Assembly (NCBI RefSeq): GCF_030908465.1
Contig: NZ_CP133078.1
Location: 434,001-498,000 of the forward strand
Length of the DNA: 64,000 nt
Reading direction: 5' to 3'
DNA from: Anaerotignum sp. MB30-C6
Lineage (GTDB): Bacteria; Bacillota; Clostridia; Lachnospirales; Anaerotignaceae
Shown: in pieces, positions 35,108 through 43,057 of the stretch
Layout of the letters: every line of letters begins with the position of its first letter
Position numbering within the stretch: position 1 is the first letter of the stretch
The notes under the pieces: model-generated
Told to the model about the DNA's origin: nothing
What the model saw: the letters and a program-made list of their open reading frames with translations, nothing else
Databases searched by the model: none
Position numbers and translations under genes: made by a program

Positions 35108-35506
35108 ATGGCTCAAATGAGATTTCAGATGAACGAGGACATACAAGAAAAGTTTCAACAACAGATTGAAATTTTAGAAAAGTATAAATGGGAAAAAGGA
35201 GGCCTTATGATCCATCCTCCAAAAAGTCAGGAAGAATTGGCAAACGAGAGTGTGGTTCTACATCACACTGTAGTATGTTACCTCGGAAAAATATCAGATG
35301 GAAAAACCGCTATTTTATTCATACGCAAAGTTACGGAACCGGATAAGCCGTTTTATACATTGGAATTAAACCCTAAAACACTTGCAGTGGTTCAGTGCAG
35401 GACAGACCATAACGCAAGCTATGAAAAGCAACCTGAAATAATGGGATTTGTGGAAACATGGCTGAAAGAAGTGGTTCACAATGACAAAAGGGAAAAAACC
35501 ACATAA
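35108..35506 (+). CDS. Partial duplicate of the PcfJ C-terminal domain
   Basis: A 132-residue protein that aligns along its whole length with the last 130 residues of the PcfJ protein just upstream (for example EPDKPFYTLELNPK and VQCRTDHN are shared). The likely functional motif LHHCVGGYL has become LHHTVVCYL, so the conserved cysteine and the glycines are changed. It has its own RBS (AAGGAGG) and ATG 35108. This is a tandem partial duplication that has diverged under selection on the frame. Confidence 0.75.
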   Translation: MAQMRFQMNEDIQEKFQQQIEILEKYKWEKGGLMIHPPKSQEELANESVVLHHTVVCYLGKISDGKTAILFIRKVTEPDKPFYTLELNPKTLAVVQCRTDHNASYEKQPEIMGFVETWLKEVVHNDKREKTT

Positions 35507-35519
35507 GGAGTGATGGCTA

Positions 35520-35681
35520 GTGAGAAAAGAAACTAAAATGACTACAGTAAGAATTCCTGTGGATCTGTATGATGAAATTCAAAAGGAATCCGTTGAGAAT
35601 GAGAGGAAAGTTGGAAGTCAAATTAATTATATGCTGAGAAAATATTTTGAGTTTACCAAAAGGGGGAACATCAATGGATGA
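35520..35681 (+). CDS. Small ribbon-helix-helix-like protein
   Basis: A 53-residue protein: TTVRIPVDLYDEIQKES is the strand plus first helix of an Arc/CopG-type fold, and the second helix ends RKYFEF. GTG 35520 follows AAGGAGTG. The gene overlaps the start of the DUF3102 gene by 8 bases. It is probably a local DNA-binding regulator. Confidence 0.6.
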   Translation: MRKETKMTTVRIPVDLYDEIQKESVENERKVGSQINYMLRKYFEFTKRGNING

Positions 35682-36711
35682 ATTAGCAATGGGAAATCAG
35701 TGTGAATTAAGCATTAGGCCGATAGAAGTTATTACACAGGAGATTCAGTTTTACAAAGGACAAGCCACCATGGCCATTATTGAAATTGGTCGAAGGTTGG
35801 AGGAAGCAAAACTCCGAATTCCCCATGGCCGGTGGGGAGAGTGGCTAAAAAACGAAATCCAATTCTCTGAACGAACGGCACAGAACTTTATGCGAATCGC
35901 CCGTGAATACCCAAATCCGCAGACAGTTGCGGTTTTAGGGAACTCCATGTCAAAAGCATTGGCATTATTAACTCTGCCACCAGAGGATAGAGAGGACTTT
36001 CTTCAGGAAACTCATGTGATTGATGGAGAGGAAAAAACCGTTGCTGATATGAGTACCAGAGAAATGGAACGTCTTGTGAAGGAATTGGAGGCGGAGCGGA
36101 AAGCAAAAGGCGAGATGCAGCTTCGTATTGATACTTTGGAAATGGAAGCAAACCAAGAAAAGCTAAATGAATCGGAGCAGGTGGCCAAGGCAGAGGAAAA
36201 GCAGCGGGAAGCTGAGGAAAGGTTGGCCACCTTACAAGCAGAATTGGATGCGGCACACTCAGAGCCACAAGCTACTGAAATTGATGGGGATGTATTGGAA
36301 CAGATTCGCAAGGATGCAGAGGAAAAGGAACAGGAGAAACTAAAGAAAAAGATACAGAAGGCAGAAAAGGATGCTGAGAAGGCTAAAAAAGAAGCGGAGG
36401 ATGCCAAGAAAAAGCTACAGGAACAAGAAGCGGCTGTTTCTTCAAAAATATCACAGGCAGAACAGGTGGCGGCACAAAAGGAACAGGCCATCCAAGACCT
36501 GCAGAAGCAACTTGCTATGGCTGGTGATTCAAAGAAAGCCATTTTCAAGGTGCATTTTGAGGGGGTGCAGGTTCAGCTTAATAAAATGCTGTCTTGTATT
36601 AATGAGCTTAAGGAAAAGGAAGAAGCTGAGGAAGCGGTCAAGCTTAAGGCCGCATTGACAAAGTTGTGTGAAATGATGTTGGACACGTTGAAAGAAACGG
36701 AGGATTTATAA
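35674..36711 (+). CDS. DUF3102 domain protein with a long coiled coil
   Basis: A 345-residue phage protein. Residues about 15-130 are the DUF3102 domain (ITQEIQFYKGQATMAIIEIGRRL, WGEWLKNEIQFSERTAQNFMRIA), a helical domain with a ParB/KorB-like HTH, common in Firmicutes phages and plasmids. Residues about 140-300 are a Glu/Lys/Ala-rich coiled coil. The role is unknown; a DNA-binding or partition-like function is the usual guess. ATG 35674 follows AAAAGGGGG and overlaps the previous stop. The end overlaps the next ATG. Confidence 0.75.
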   Translation: MDELAMGNQCELSIRPIEVITQEIQFYKGQATMAIIEIGRRLEEAKLRIPHGRWGEWLKNEIQFSERTAQNFMRIAREYPNPQTVAVLGNSMSKALALLTLPPEDREDFLQETHVIDGEEKTVADMSTREMERLVKELEAERKAKGEMQLRIDTLEMEANQEKLNESEQVAKAEEKQREAEERLATLQAELDAAHSEPQATEIDGDVLEQIRKDAEEKEQEKLKKKIQKAEKDAEKAKKEAEDAKKKLQEQEAAVSSKISQAEQVAAQKEQAIQDLQKQLAMAGDSKKAIFKVHFEGVQVQLNKMLSCINELKEKEEAEEAVKLKAALTKLCEMMLDTLKETEDL

Positions 36712-36827
36712 TGGCGAAATTTGATGTCTGCCCTATTTGCGGAGCGGCTTTAGATCATGGAGAACCATGTGACTGTGAAGAAACACAGGAAGCCTGTGTC
36801 TGCCAAGAGGGAGAAAAAACAGAATAA
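36711..36827 (+). CDS. Small zinc-ribbon-like protein
   Basis: A 38-residue peptide starting at the ATG that overlaps the DUF3102 stop (TAATG). It has CPICG plus CDC and CVC cysteines, a plausible zinc site. Translational coupling explains the lack of a separate RBS. The function is unknown. Confidence 0.5.
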   Translation: MAKFDVCPICGAALDHGEPCDCEETQEACVCQEGEKTE

Positions 36828-37065
36828 GAGAAAAAAAGTGCCCCTCTCTTGCTGGAACAAGATTGGGGCAAGGTTTTAGATAAAACCCAAGATATAGTAC
36901 TTATATTATAACATTGAAGTATATAGTTGCACAAGTATTTTGGGTTGCTTTCTAGTAAAAAGCCAGTTTCTAAAACCTTGAGATTTCGGGGCAGAAAAGC
37001 CCCTTAGCTCCTCGATAATGAGATTAACATTAGGGCCATGGTTTATAGAGAAAGGGTGTAAAGTA
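36828..37065. other. Non-coding gap before the Rep-like gene
   Basis: It contains a small hairpin GGGGC (36988-36992) / GCCCC (36999-37003) with a six-base loop, and AT-rich TATATTATA-like strings around 36900. A nick site for the downstream HUH protein could lie here; that is only a guess. Confidence 0.35.
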
Positions 37066-37794
37066 ATGCCAAGATATAGAAAACACATATGGGCAGGGGA
37101 TGTATACGAGTGTGAGGAATATTTCTCACCAAAAGCCATTGGGAAAAAACATAACAGAGGACAAAATGAACTTCTGACTTCCGAGGAACAGAAAGAGCGG
37201 AATTTGAAAATAGCACGTAGAAAATTATCAAGATTAATTAATACCAATTTTAAAGCAGGAGATTTGTTTGTTACTCTTACATACCGCAAACGATTGACTC
37301 GTGAAGAAATAAAAAGAGAGTTGAGGAATTTTTTAAATAGATTAAGACGGTGGAGAAAGAAGAAGGGACTTTCAGCTTTAAAATATATCGTGGTAACGGA
37401 AACTGAAAGTGGTAGGGAACACCATCATCTTTTGATAAATGCCATGGATATAACCCTGAAAGAATTAACAAACCTATGGGGATTGGGTAGGGTGATGATT
37501 TCTCAGTTAGAGCCAGGTGGGGACTATACTGGGTTGGCCAGATACATAACTAAGGAAAATGTAAAAGAGTATGAAAAAAGATGGTCCACGAGTAAAAATT
37601 TGAAGCCGCCAAAAGTTCTTGTTAAGAAATTGAAATCTGTGAAACCAAAAAAACGGCCACAGCCACCCAAAGGGTATGTGGTGGTAGAAAGCAGTGAGTA
37701 TTTTTCCGAGGACATCGGAGTAATTCGATATTTAAAGGCTATTAAAATAGGGGGTGAGGATTATGGAGAAGGAAAAGAAAAAAACGAATTGTGA
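37066..37794 (+). CDS. Rolling-circle replication-type HUH endonuclease (Rep-like)
   Basis: A 242-residue protein. The HUH motif is GREHHHLLIN near residue 126, preceded by the strand FVTLTYRKR and the IVVTETE strand. The putative catalytic tyrosine lies in LARYITKEN near residue 163. This is the arrangement of phage/plasmid Rep (G2P-like) relaxases that nick one strand. The C-terminal part is basic and proline-rich. ATG 37066 is preferred after AAAGGG; an earlier ATG at 37018 lacks an RBS. It lies in the replication part of the early region. Confidence 0.75.
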   Translation: MPRYRKHIWAGDVYECEEYFSPKAIGKKHNRGQNELLTSEEQKERNLKIARRKLSRLINTNFKAGDLFVTLTYRKRLTREEIKRELRNFLNRLRRWRKKKGLSALKYIVVTETESGREHHHLLINAMDITLKELTNLWGLGRVMISQLEPGGDYTGLARYITKENVKEYEKRWSTSKNLKPPKVLVKKLKSVKPKKRPQPPKGYVVVESSEYFSEDIGVIRYLKAIKIGGEDYGEGKEKNEL

Positions 37795-37942
37795 AAAATG
37801 CTTGTGCCGGCTATGCTTCGATAACGAAAAAGGCACTTGTATGAATTGTGCAGAGTGTGAGGAAAACGGTGGGGCAAATAAGGTTTGGTGTTTGATGGAT
37901 TGTAAATTTGTAGGGAGGATGAGGAATGACAAAACAGTATAA
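37763..37942 (+). CDS. Small cysteine-rich protein
   Basis: A 59-residue protein with nine cysteines, several in CxxC pairs (CEKCLCRLC, CMNCAEC), probably binding zinc. ATG 37763 lies inside the end of the Rep-like gene and its own end overlaps recU, suggesting coupled translation. The function is unknown. Confidence 0.55.
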   Translation: MEKEKKKTNCEKCLCRLCFDNEKGTCMNCAECEENGGANKVWCLMDCKFVGRMRNDKTV

Positions 37943-38465
37943 TCAGCGGTCAGCAAAACAGCAATACCAAAATGCAACAAATAACGCTCAGGGGCATCTG
38001 TTTGAAAGTGCAATTGTAGCGGCTTGCAATACATACAGGGACACAGGTCGGGCAGAAATCAATAAAACCCCTGAACCTTTCCGAGTTTTGAGTAAAAGCA
38101 AATATGGAATTTTTACAGGCAGATTTACAGCCCATGCACAGCCAGACTTTCAGGGGACTCTTACAGATGGGCGGTCAATCGTTTTTGAAGCAAAAACTAC
38201 TTCTTCCGATCGAATGAAGCGGGACGTGCTAACAGCAGAGCAACAAGATGCTTTAGAACGTCATACGAATTTGGGAGCGGTAGCAGCAGTATGCATTTGC
38301 ATTGATGATAAGTTCTTCTTTATTCCTTGGACTATATGGAGGGATATGAAAGAACACTATGGACGAAAGTATATCACCGCAAATGATGTCGAAGAATACA
38401 GGGTTAAATTTAATGGGACTGTTTTATTTTTGGACTATATTCATAAGAACGGAGGGAAGGAGTAG
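37926..38465 (+). CDS. recU: Holliday junction resolvase RecU family
   Basis: A 179-residue nuclease. HLFESAIVAAC, QPDFQGTLTDGRSIVFEAKTT (the D...E-x-K catalytic triad of the restriction-like fold) and HTNLGAVAAVCICID match RecU, which cleaves four-way junctions. Phage-encoded copies help resolve replicated genomes. The start overlaps the previous gene. A coiled-coil gene begins immediately after its stop. Confidence 0.85.
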   Translation: MTKQYNQRSAKQQYQNATNNAQGHLFESAIVAACNTYRDTGRAEINKTPEPFRVLSKSKYGIFTGRFTAHAQPDFQGTLTDGRSIVFEAKTTSSDRMKRDVLTAEQQDALERHTNLGAVAAVCICIDDKFFFIPWTIWRDMKEHYGRKYITANDVEEYRVKFNGTVLFLDYIHKNGGKE

Positions 38466-38936
38466 GTGGCAATAACAGAGACCAATCTATCGAAAAATGG
38501 GCAACTGAAAGCATATAAAGAATTATGCGAAAGCCAAGCATACAGATTAGAACATGTTCAATCCGAAAACACCGAACTAAGGGAAAGGATAGAGCAACTT
38601 GAATACGGTCGTAAATTACATGGTGCCGTTATAGAACAACTGGAAAAAATCAACCAAGACCTATCGGATAGGGCTTTAAAATCAGAAGGATTGATGGAAA
38701 GCATTGAACTGAAAGATATTCCAAATCTAGAAGACGAGTTGATTTTATCAGACGAAGTTCCAAAACACGATAGTGTTCCTATGCACTATGTTTATACGAA
38801 TAAAAATACTGGTGAAAAGTATCGTCTTGGTGACTTGCAAGATAAATATGAATTAGGATTTGCAGATTCTAGACTGTGGAAGATAATCGAGCGGGAATAT
38901 GACAGTAAGCTTTGTCCGCAGAGAGAATGGAGGTAA
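38466..38936 (+). CDS. Unknown phage protein with an N-terminal coiled coil
   Basis: A 156-residue protein. Residues about 15-75 form a heptad-rich helix (LEHVQSENTELRERIEQLEY); the rest is mixed and includes VYTNKNTGEKYRLGDL. GTG 38466 directly follows the recU stop codon with GGAGGGAAGGAG upstream. No family is recognised. Confidence 0.55.
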   Translation: MAITETNLSKNGQLKAYKELCESQAYRLEHVQSENTELRERIEQLEYGRKLHGAVIEQLEKINQDLSDRALKSEGLMESIELKDIPNLEDELILSDEVPKHDSVPMHYVYTNKNTGEKYRLGDLQDKYELGFADSRLWKIIEREYDSKLCPQREWR

Positions 38937-38955
38937 ACGTAGGAGGCGGTGCATC

Positions 38956-39354
38956 ATGAAGGGAATTCCTGTTAGGTTAGAGTGCTATTACTGTATTAGG
39001 GCAGTTAATCATGGTGGCCAGTGTAGCGGGAAAACAAATTATCCCGCACAAGGTTGCCTAGCTTTTAAAGCTGATCCTAGAGGATGTATAAGAAGCACAA
39101 CCACAACAGTCCAAATTACAATTTATCATGAGTTTCCTTTACTGGGAGTTTGGAATGATGATTTTGAAATGGGGAGTAAGGAAACGGAAATTAAAATCAC
39201 AAAAATTCATGGCATCAAATGGGACAGACGGAAAGGATATTTATGTGTGATTTGTAGCATTGATTATTTTATCAATGATTTTGCAGACGATTATCAGGAA
39301 TCAAAGGATAAGGTGAAGCCAGTTTTAAAACTTGTGAAGGGCGGTGCGGAATGA
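38956..39354 (+). CDS. Unknown phage protein (132 residues)
   Basis: The N-terminal third has a cysteine-rich segment (CYYC, a later C-x5-C) that may bind zinc; the rest is beta-rich and ends in a basic KLVKGG. ATG 38956 follows GGAGGCGG; a longer frame runs back over the previous gene. The stop overlaps the next start. Confidence 0.5.
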   Translation: MKGIPVRLECYYCIRAVNHGGQCSGKTNYPAQGCLAFKADPRGCIRSTTTTVQITIYHEFPLLGVWNDDFEMGSKETEIKITKIHGIKWDRRKGYLCVICSIDYFINDFADDYQESKDKVKPVLKLVKGGAE

Positions 39355-39692
39355 AACCATTAAGAATGAGTAAAAATACAATACATTCGCCAAGAGGGGA
39401 ATCTATCATTGACACAGTGTATACACCATTGTCAGACTATATACCACCAGTTCCACCACCAAGGGTGGATACCGTCAACCATCCATCACACTATACTCAC
39501 GGTGAAATTGAGTGCATTGACGCTATAAATGCGGCTGTACATGATTTAAAAGGATTAGAGGCAGTATGTACAGCAAATGTGATTAAATATTTATGGCGTT
39601 GGAAACACAAAAATGGCGTGGAAGGCTTAAAGAAAGCAAGGTGGTATTTGGATAAGTTAATAAAAGAGGTGGTAGACGGTGAAAAAAGATAA
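39351..39692 (+). CDS. DUF3310 domain protein
   Basis: A 113-residue protein with a variable proline-rich start and the DUF3310 core: VNHPSHYTHGEIECIDAI and NVIKYLWRWKHKNGVEGLKKA. The family is common in Firmicutes phages with unknown function (nucleotide kinase-like proposals exist). ATG 39351 overlaps the previous stop by ATGA. Confidence 0.85.
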   Translation: MKPLRMSKNTIHSPRGESIIDTVYTPLSDYIPPVPPPRVDTVNHPSHYTHGEIECIDAINAAVHDLKGLEAVCTANVIKYLWRWKHKNGVEGLKKARWYLDKLIKEVVDGEKR

Positions 39693-40134
39693 CATACGTG
39701 ATTATGCTACTGAGGCCTTTCGGTATTACGCAGCCTGTGGTCGGAGAACGTCAGACGAGTTAAAACAGGAGGTAAAGGATATGATATATGAGCAGTCGAA
39801 GCGGGAGATTATCCGCTCTGGAAGCGGTTCATATTCTGACGATACGGCATATAAAGTTATGAAAGCCGATGATGAAGAAATAGATATGACCGCAGAATTC
39901 TTAGATATTATTGCAGTAGAAAAAACCCTTATGCAGTTGCATAAACACCAAAGATTGGCTGTTGAGATTGTATATTTTACAGATGCTAAGAGGGAACTTG
40001 GAAAGGGAGACATAAGTAAGAGGGTGCATAAGGCGGAAGTAGAGATACCTGCAAGTACTATGACTATATACAGGTGGCTAAGGAATGCAAGACATGTTTT
40101 CTCCCGAGAAAGAGGGTTGAGGATAGATAAATGA
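39679..40134 (+). CDS. Phage late transcription regulator, ArpU/sigma-like
   Basis: A 151-residue basic protein. Its C-terminal half (ELGKGDISKRVHKA, ASTMTIYRWLRNARHVFSRER) reads as a sigma70 region-4-like or ArpU/RinA-type HTH, and the position just before HNH/terminase genes is that of late-operon activators. GTG 39679 overlaps the DUF3310 end. A terminator follows in the next gap. Confidence 0.6.
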   Translation: MKKDNIRDYATEAFRYYAACGRRTSDELKQEVKDMIYEQSKREIIRSGSGSYSDDTAYKVMKADDEEIDMTAEFLDIIAVEKTLMQLHKHQRLAVEIVYFTDAKRELGKGDISKRVHKAEVEIPASTMTIYRWLRNARHVFSRERGLRIDK

Positions 40135-40220
40135 AAGTTGATAGTAGTAGGGGTTAATTCTGTGGTAATATGGTATCATCGAAAGAAGAGGGAAGTAAGT
40201 AAAAATAAATTAATTAAAAG

Positions 40221-40258
40221 AAACCCCAAAGGATTTAAGAATTCTAGGGGTTTTTTGT
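40221..40258 (+). terminator. Terminator ahead of the packaging genes
   Basis: AAACCCC (40221-40227) pairs with GGGGTTT (40247-40253) and runs into TTTTTTG. It separates the early transcript from the HNH gene; antitermination by a late regulator could act here. Confidence 0.65.
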
Positions 40259-40281
40259 TTGTAAAGAAAGGGGTGGAAATA

Positions 40282-40671
40282 ATGCTTAAATCGTGTAGGT
40301 ACTGTGGCAAAATACATGATTCAAAAGTAATTTGCTCTAAAAAACCGATTAGAAAGAAATTTGATACAGAGCAAAGTAAATTTCGCTCTACTAATGCATG
40401 GACAAAGAAGAGCAAACAAATAAAACAAAGGGATGGATTTCTTTGTCAGATATGCTTACGAAAGCGATACGCTACGGAGCGGCAATATAATACACAATGC
40501 TTGGAAGTACATCACATTATAAAAATTAAAGATGATTATGGGCAACGTCTTGAAGATAGTAATTTGTTAACTTTATGTGAGCGTCACCATAGCATGGCCG
40601 ATGCAGGAGTAATTCCTGCAAAAGAGTTAAAAGAGATTGCTGAGGAACAGGAAGAAAAAAGTATGGGTTAG
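40282..40671 (+). CDS. HNH endonuclease (phage packaging-associated)
   Basis: A 129-residue protein. Two CxxC pairs (CRYCG at residues 4-8 and CQIC near 54) bind zinc, and the HNH core is LEVHHIIKIKDDYGQRLED with LTLCERHHSMAD. Such HNH proteins next to terminase genes are required for cos cleavage in HK97-type phages. ATG 40282 follows AAAGGGGTGG. A candidate cos sequence lies 10-40 bases after the stop. Confidence 0.85.
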   Translation: MLKSCRYCGKIHDSKVICSKKPIRKKFDTEQSKFRSTNAWTKKSKQIKQRDGFLCQICLRKRYATERQYNTQCLEVHHIIKIKDDYGQRLEDSNLLTLCERHHSMADAGVIPAKELKEIAEEQEEKSMG

Positions 40672-40684
40672 GATTGAATTCCAA

Positions 40685-40713
40685 AGGTACCCCCCCTAGG
40701 GCAAGGGGGTAAA
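40685..40713. other. Candidate cos site
   Basis: GGTACCCCCCCTAGGGCAAG followed by GGGGT is a C-run/G-run dyad between the HNH and small terminase genes, the usual cos position. The assignment is based on position and composition. Confidence 0.45.
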
Positions 40714-40803
40714 AATCCAAAATCAAGTAAGACCACAAGGCATAGTCTGTAAATAAAATATTCCCAAAATGGAGTTCAAAAATTGTTTAGGGGGTGGGAA
40801 ACC

Positions 40804-41355
40804 ATGGGGAGACCAGGAAAACCGTATGAGGTTTTAGTGAGAGAAGGCAAAAGTCACCGAACGAAAGCGGAGCTGGAAGCCCGTAAGAATGGGGAAGCTG
40901 CCTTTGCAACTGGGGAAGAAATGAAAGTCAGGCCGGAAGTCAAAGAGAACGTTGTGGCATATAAAGAATTTAAAAGAATTACTAAATTACTTATAAAAAT
41001 AAGTAAAAATGATGCCATTTATGAGGCAGTTATTAACCGTTATTGCCTCCTTTATGCTGAATGTTTGGACTTTGAGAAGAAGCAAGAGCGGTTTTATATG
41101 GACTTATATGAGCTGGAAGAGGACAAAGAGAGGTTAGTTGATAGTGAAGAAATGTCATTATCGGCGTATTATAGGCTGAAAAATCAAATTCAGAAAAACA
41201 TCTTAGGACTGGACAAGCAAGTTCAATCTAAAAGAAAAATGCTATGTGACATTGAAAAAGAGAACATCATGACCATAGCTTCTGCAATCCGCAATATACC
41301 AAAACAAGAGGAGGAAAAGGCAAACCCTCTATTAGAGGTGTTGCGAGGTGGTTAA
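40804..41355 (+). CDS. Terminase small subunit (P27 family)
   Basis: A 183-residue protein beginning with the phage P27-type start MGRPGKPYEVLVREGKSHRT. The N-terminal basic region and mid-protein helices (INRYCLLYAECLDFEKKQERFY) fit small terminases that recognise the packaging site. ATG 40804 follows GGGGGTGGG. The stop overlaps the start of the terminase large subunit. Confidence 0.85.
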   Translation: MGRPGKPYEVLVREGKSHRTKAELEARKNGEAAFATGEEMKVRPEVKENVVAYKEFKRITKLLIKISKNDAIYEAVINRYCLLYAECLDFEKKQERFYMDLYELEEDKERLVDSEEMSLSAYYRLKNQIQKNILGLDKQVQSKRKMLCDIEKENIMTIASAIRNIPKQEEEKANPLLEVLRGG

Positions 41356-41527
41356 AGACAGCAAGGCATACATTTATGCCAAATGGTGCGTGAAGAAAAA
41401 CAACAAAAAAGCACCTGTATACGTGAAAAAGCAAGCGGAGCAGTGGCTTAAAATTGCCAACGGTAAGTCTAAAGAAGCCTTTGTGGATGAGAGGCGTTTG
41501 ACACAATTTGCGGGTTACTTAAGTTAA
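41348..41527 (+). CDS. Terminase large subunit, N-terminal fragment
   Basis: A 59-codon frame starting at GTG 41348 inside the small-subunit stop region. It reads as the first part of the large terminase (SKAYIYAKWCV, ERRLTQFAGYL) and stops at TAA 41525-41527. The next frame resumes exactly at this point: a -1 shift after the GYL codons gives GYLKLMMHPDLG, the expected continuation. One A appears to be missing from an AAA run. Confidence 0.7.
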   Translation: MVKDSKAYIYAKWCVKKNNKKAPVYVKKQAEQWLKIANGKSKEAFVDERRLTQFAGYLS

Positions 41528-43047
41528 TGATGCACCCAGATTTAGGGTGTACCATGTATGAGGGCATGGAGGATTATGCTTGGTTATTGATTGTGGCGGT
41601 GCTTTGCACCAAAAAGAAAGACAAAAGTGGGGCAGACATACGGTACTACACAACGGCGGTTTTAGAGATTTGCCGTAAGAATTTTAAGACGTTCTATTCA
41701 GCGGTAATTTTCATCTTGCTATTATTGACAGAGCCACAGTTTTCAAGATTTTTCTCTGTTGCACCAGATTTGAAACTTTCCAGTGAGTTGAAAATTGCAA
41801 TTCGTAAAATTATAAAGTGCAGTCCTGCCTTGGCCGATGCCAAGGTTTTTAAAATTCTAAGGAGCGAGGTTCGCTGTGTTTTGACGGAAAGTGAATACAC
41901 TCCTTTGGCATATTCAGAGGATAAAATGGACGGTAAGTTAGCCAATGCTTTTCTGGCCGACGAAGCGGGAGCCATGGATAGCTACCCAGTGGAATCTATG
42001 CGTTCTTCCCAGATTACCCTTATTAACAAGTTAGGTATTATTATTAGTACCCAATATCCCAACGACAATAATGTTCTGATTGATGAAATTGACATTTCAA
42101 AAAAAGTGCTGGATGGAGTTTTAGATGATAAAAGGCGATTTTCTCTTTTATATGAGCCGGATCAAGATTTTTTAGTAAAGGATAAGTGGAAAACAGAGGA
42201 TTTGGTAATTTATCAGTCTAACCCAGTAGCGGTTAACAATAAAAATGTTTTTGAGAGCATTAAGAAGATGCGTTCCTACGCTGCTTTGTATGAGAATAAG
42301 CGGGAGAATTATTTATGTAAGCACAACAACATCATGTACAAGGGCTTAGGTGTTGAAGGATATGTGGAAATTACCAAGGTAAAAGAGTGCTGTATTGCTA
42401 GTGAACGTGAGTTTTGGAAGGGAAAGAGAGTCTTTATTGGATTTGACCTTTCTATGTCAGACGATAATACAGCGGTTGCCATGGTGACCTACCATGAAGG
42501 GAAGATTTTTGCTAAGGTTTGGGGCTTTATTCCTAAGGATAGAGTTGAATTCAAGATGGAAAAAGAAAAAGTACCCTATAAGAAATTGATTAAGAAAGGA
42601 GCTTGCTTTGATTGTGGAGATCAGGTAATAGATTATGGGTTTGTGGAGCGGTTTATTTTGGGGTTGCCGGAAGAATATGGTGTGCAGATTGTTCAGGTTG
42701 GATATGACCAATATAATGCTATTTCTACGGTGCAAAAATTAGAGGGCGATGAGGAAAATCCACTGGAATGTGTGCAGATTATTCAGCACAGCAAGACTTT
42801 ACACGCACCTACAAAGCTATTGAGAGAGTACATTTTAAGTAAAAAGTTCTGTTATGAAGAGAATCGTATGCTTGAAATTAACTTTCAAAATGCACGATGT
42901 ACAGAGGATACCAATTTAAATAAATTTGTTAATAAAAAAAAATCGGCAGGTAAGGTTGATATGGTTGTCAGCCTAATCAATGCCGTTTTTTTATTGAATG
43001 TAAATGTAATTCTTGGCGAAGAAAGCTGGGGGGCAAACGTTATCTAG
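41527..43047 (+). CDS. Terminase large subunit, main fragment (ATPase and nuclease)
   Basis: A 506-residue frame containing the working part of a Terminase_1 type large subunit: a Walker A variant (CRKNFKTFYSA), Walker B with catalytic acid (AFLADEAGAMD) and the RNase H-like nuclease with FIGFDLSMSDD, GYDQYNA and the late KVDMVVSLINAVF. The ATG at 41527 overlaps the upstream stop (TAATG), so restart by coupling could still make this piece. The missing N-terminal 60 residues would make it abnormal, so packaging may be impaired. Confidence 0.85.
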   Translation: MMHPDLGCTMYEGMEDYAWLLIVAVLCTKKKDKSGADIRYYTTAVLEICRKNFKTFYSAVIFILLLLTEPQFSRFFSVAPDLKLSSELKIAIRKIIKCSPALADAKVFKILRSEVRCVLTESEYTPLAYSEDKMDGKLANAFLADEAGAMDSYPVESMRSSQITLINKLGIIISTQYPNDNNVLIDEIDISKKVLDGVLDDKRRFSLLYEPDQDFLVKDKWKTEDLVIYQSNPVAVNNKNVFESIKKMRSYAALYENKRENYLCKHNNIMYKGLGVEGYVEITKVKECCIASEREFWKGKRVFIGFDLSMSDDNTAVAMVTYHEGKIFAKVWGFIPKDRVEFKMEKEKVPYKKLIKKGACFDCGDQVIDYGFVERFILGLPEEYGVQIVQVGYDQYNAISTVQKLEGDEENPLECVQIIQHSKTLHAPTKLLREYILSKKFCYEENRMLEINFQNARCTEDTNLNKFVNKKKSAGKVDMVVSLINAVFLLNVNVILGEESWGANVI

Positions 43048-43057
43048 GAGGGGTTTT

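Noticed and set aside
36012..36548. Reverse-strand frame of 178 codons, Ser/Phe/Cys-rich
   Set aside because: It is the mirror of the Glu/Lys/Ala coiled-coil of the DUF3102 gene and has no RBS; composition explains it.
40526..40738. Reverse frame of 70 codons across the HNH end and cos candidate
   Set aside because: Opposite a conserved HNH motif; no start signals.
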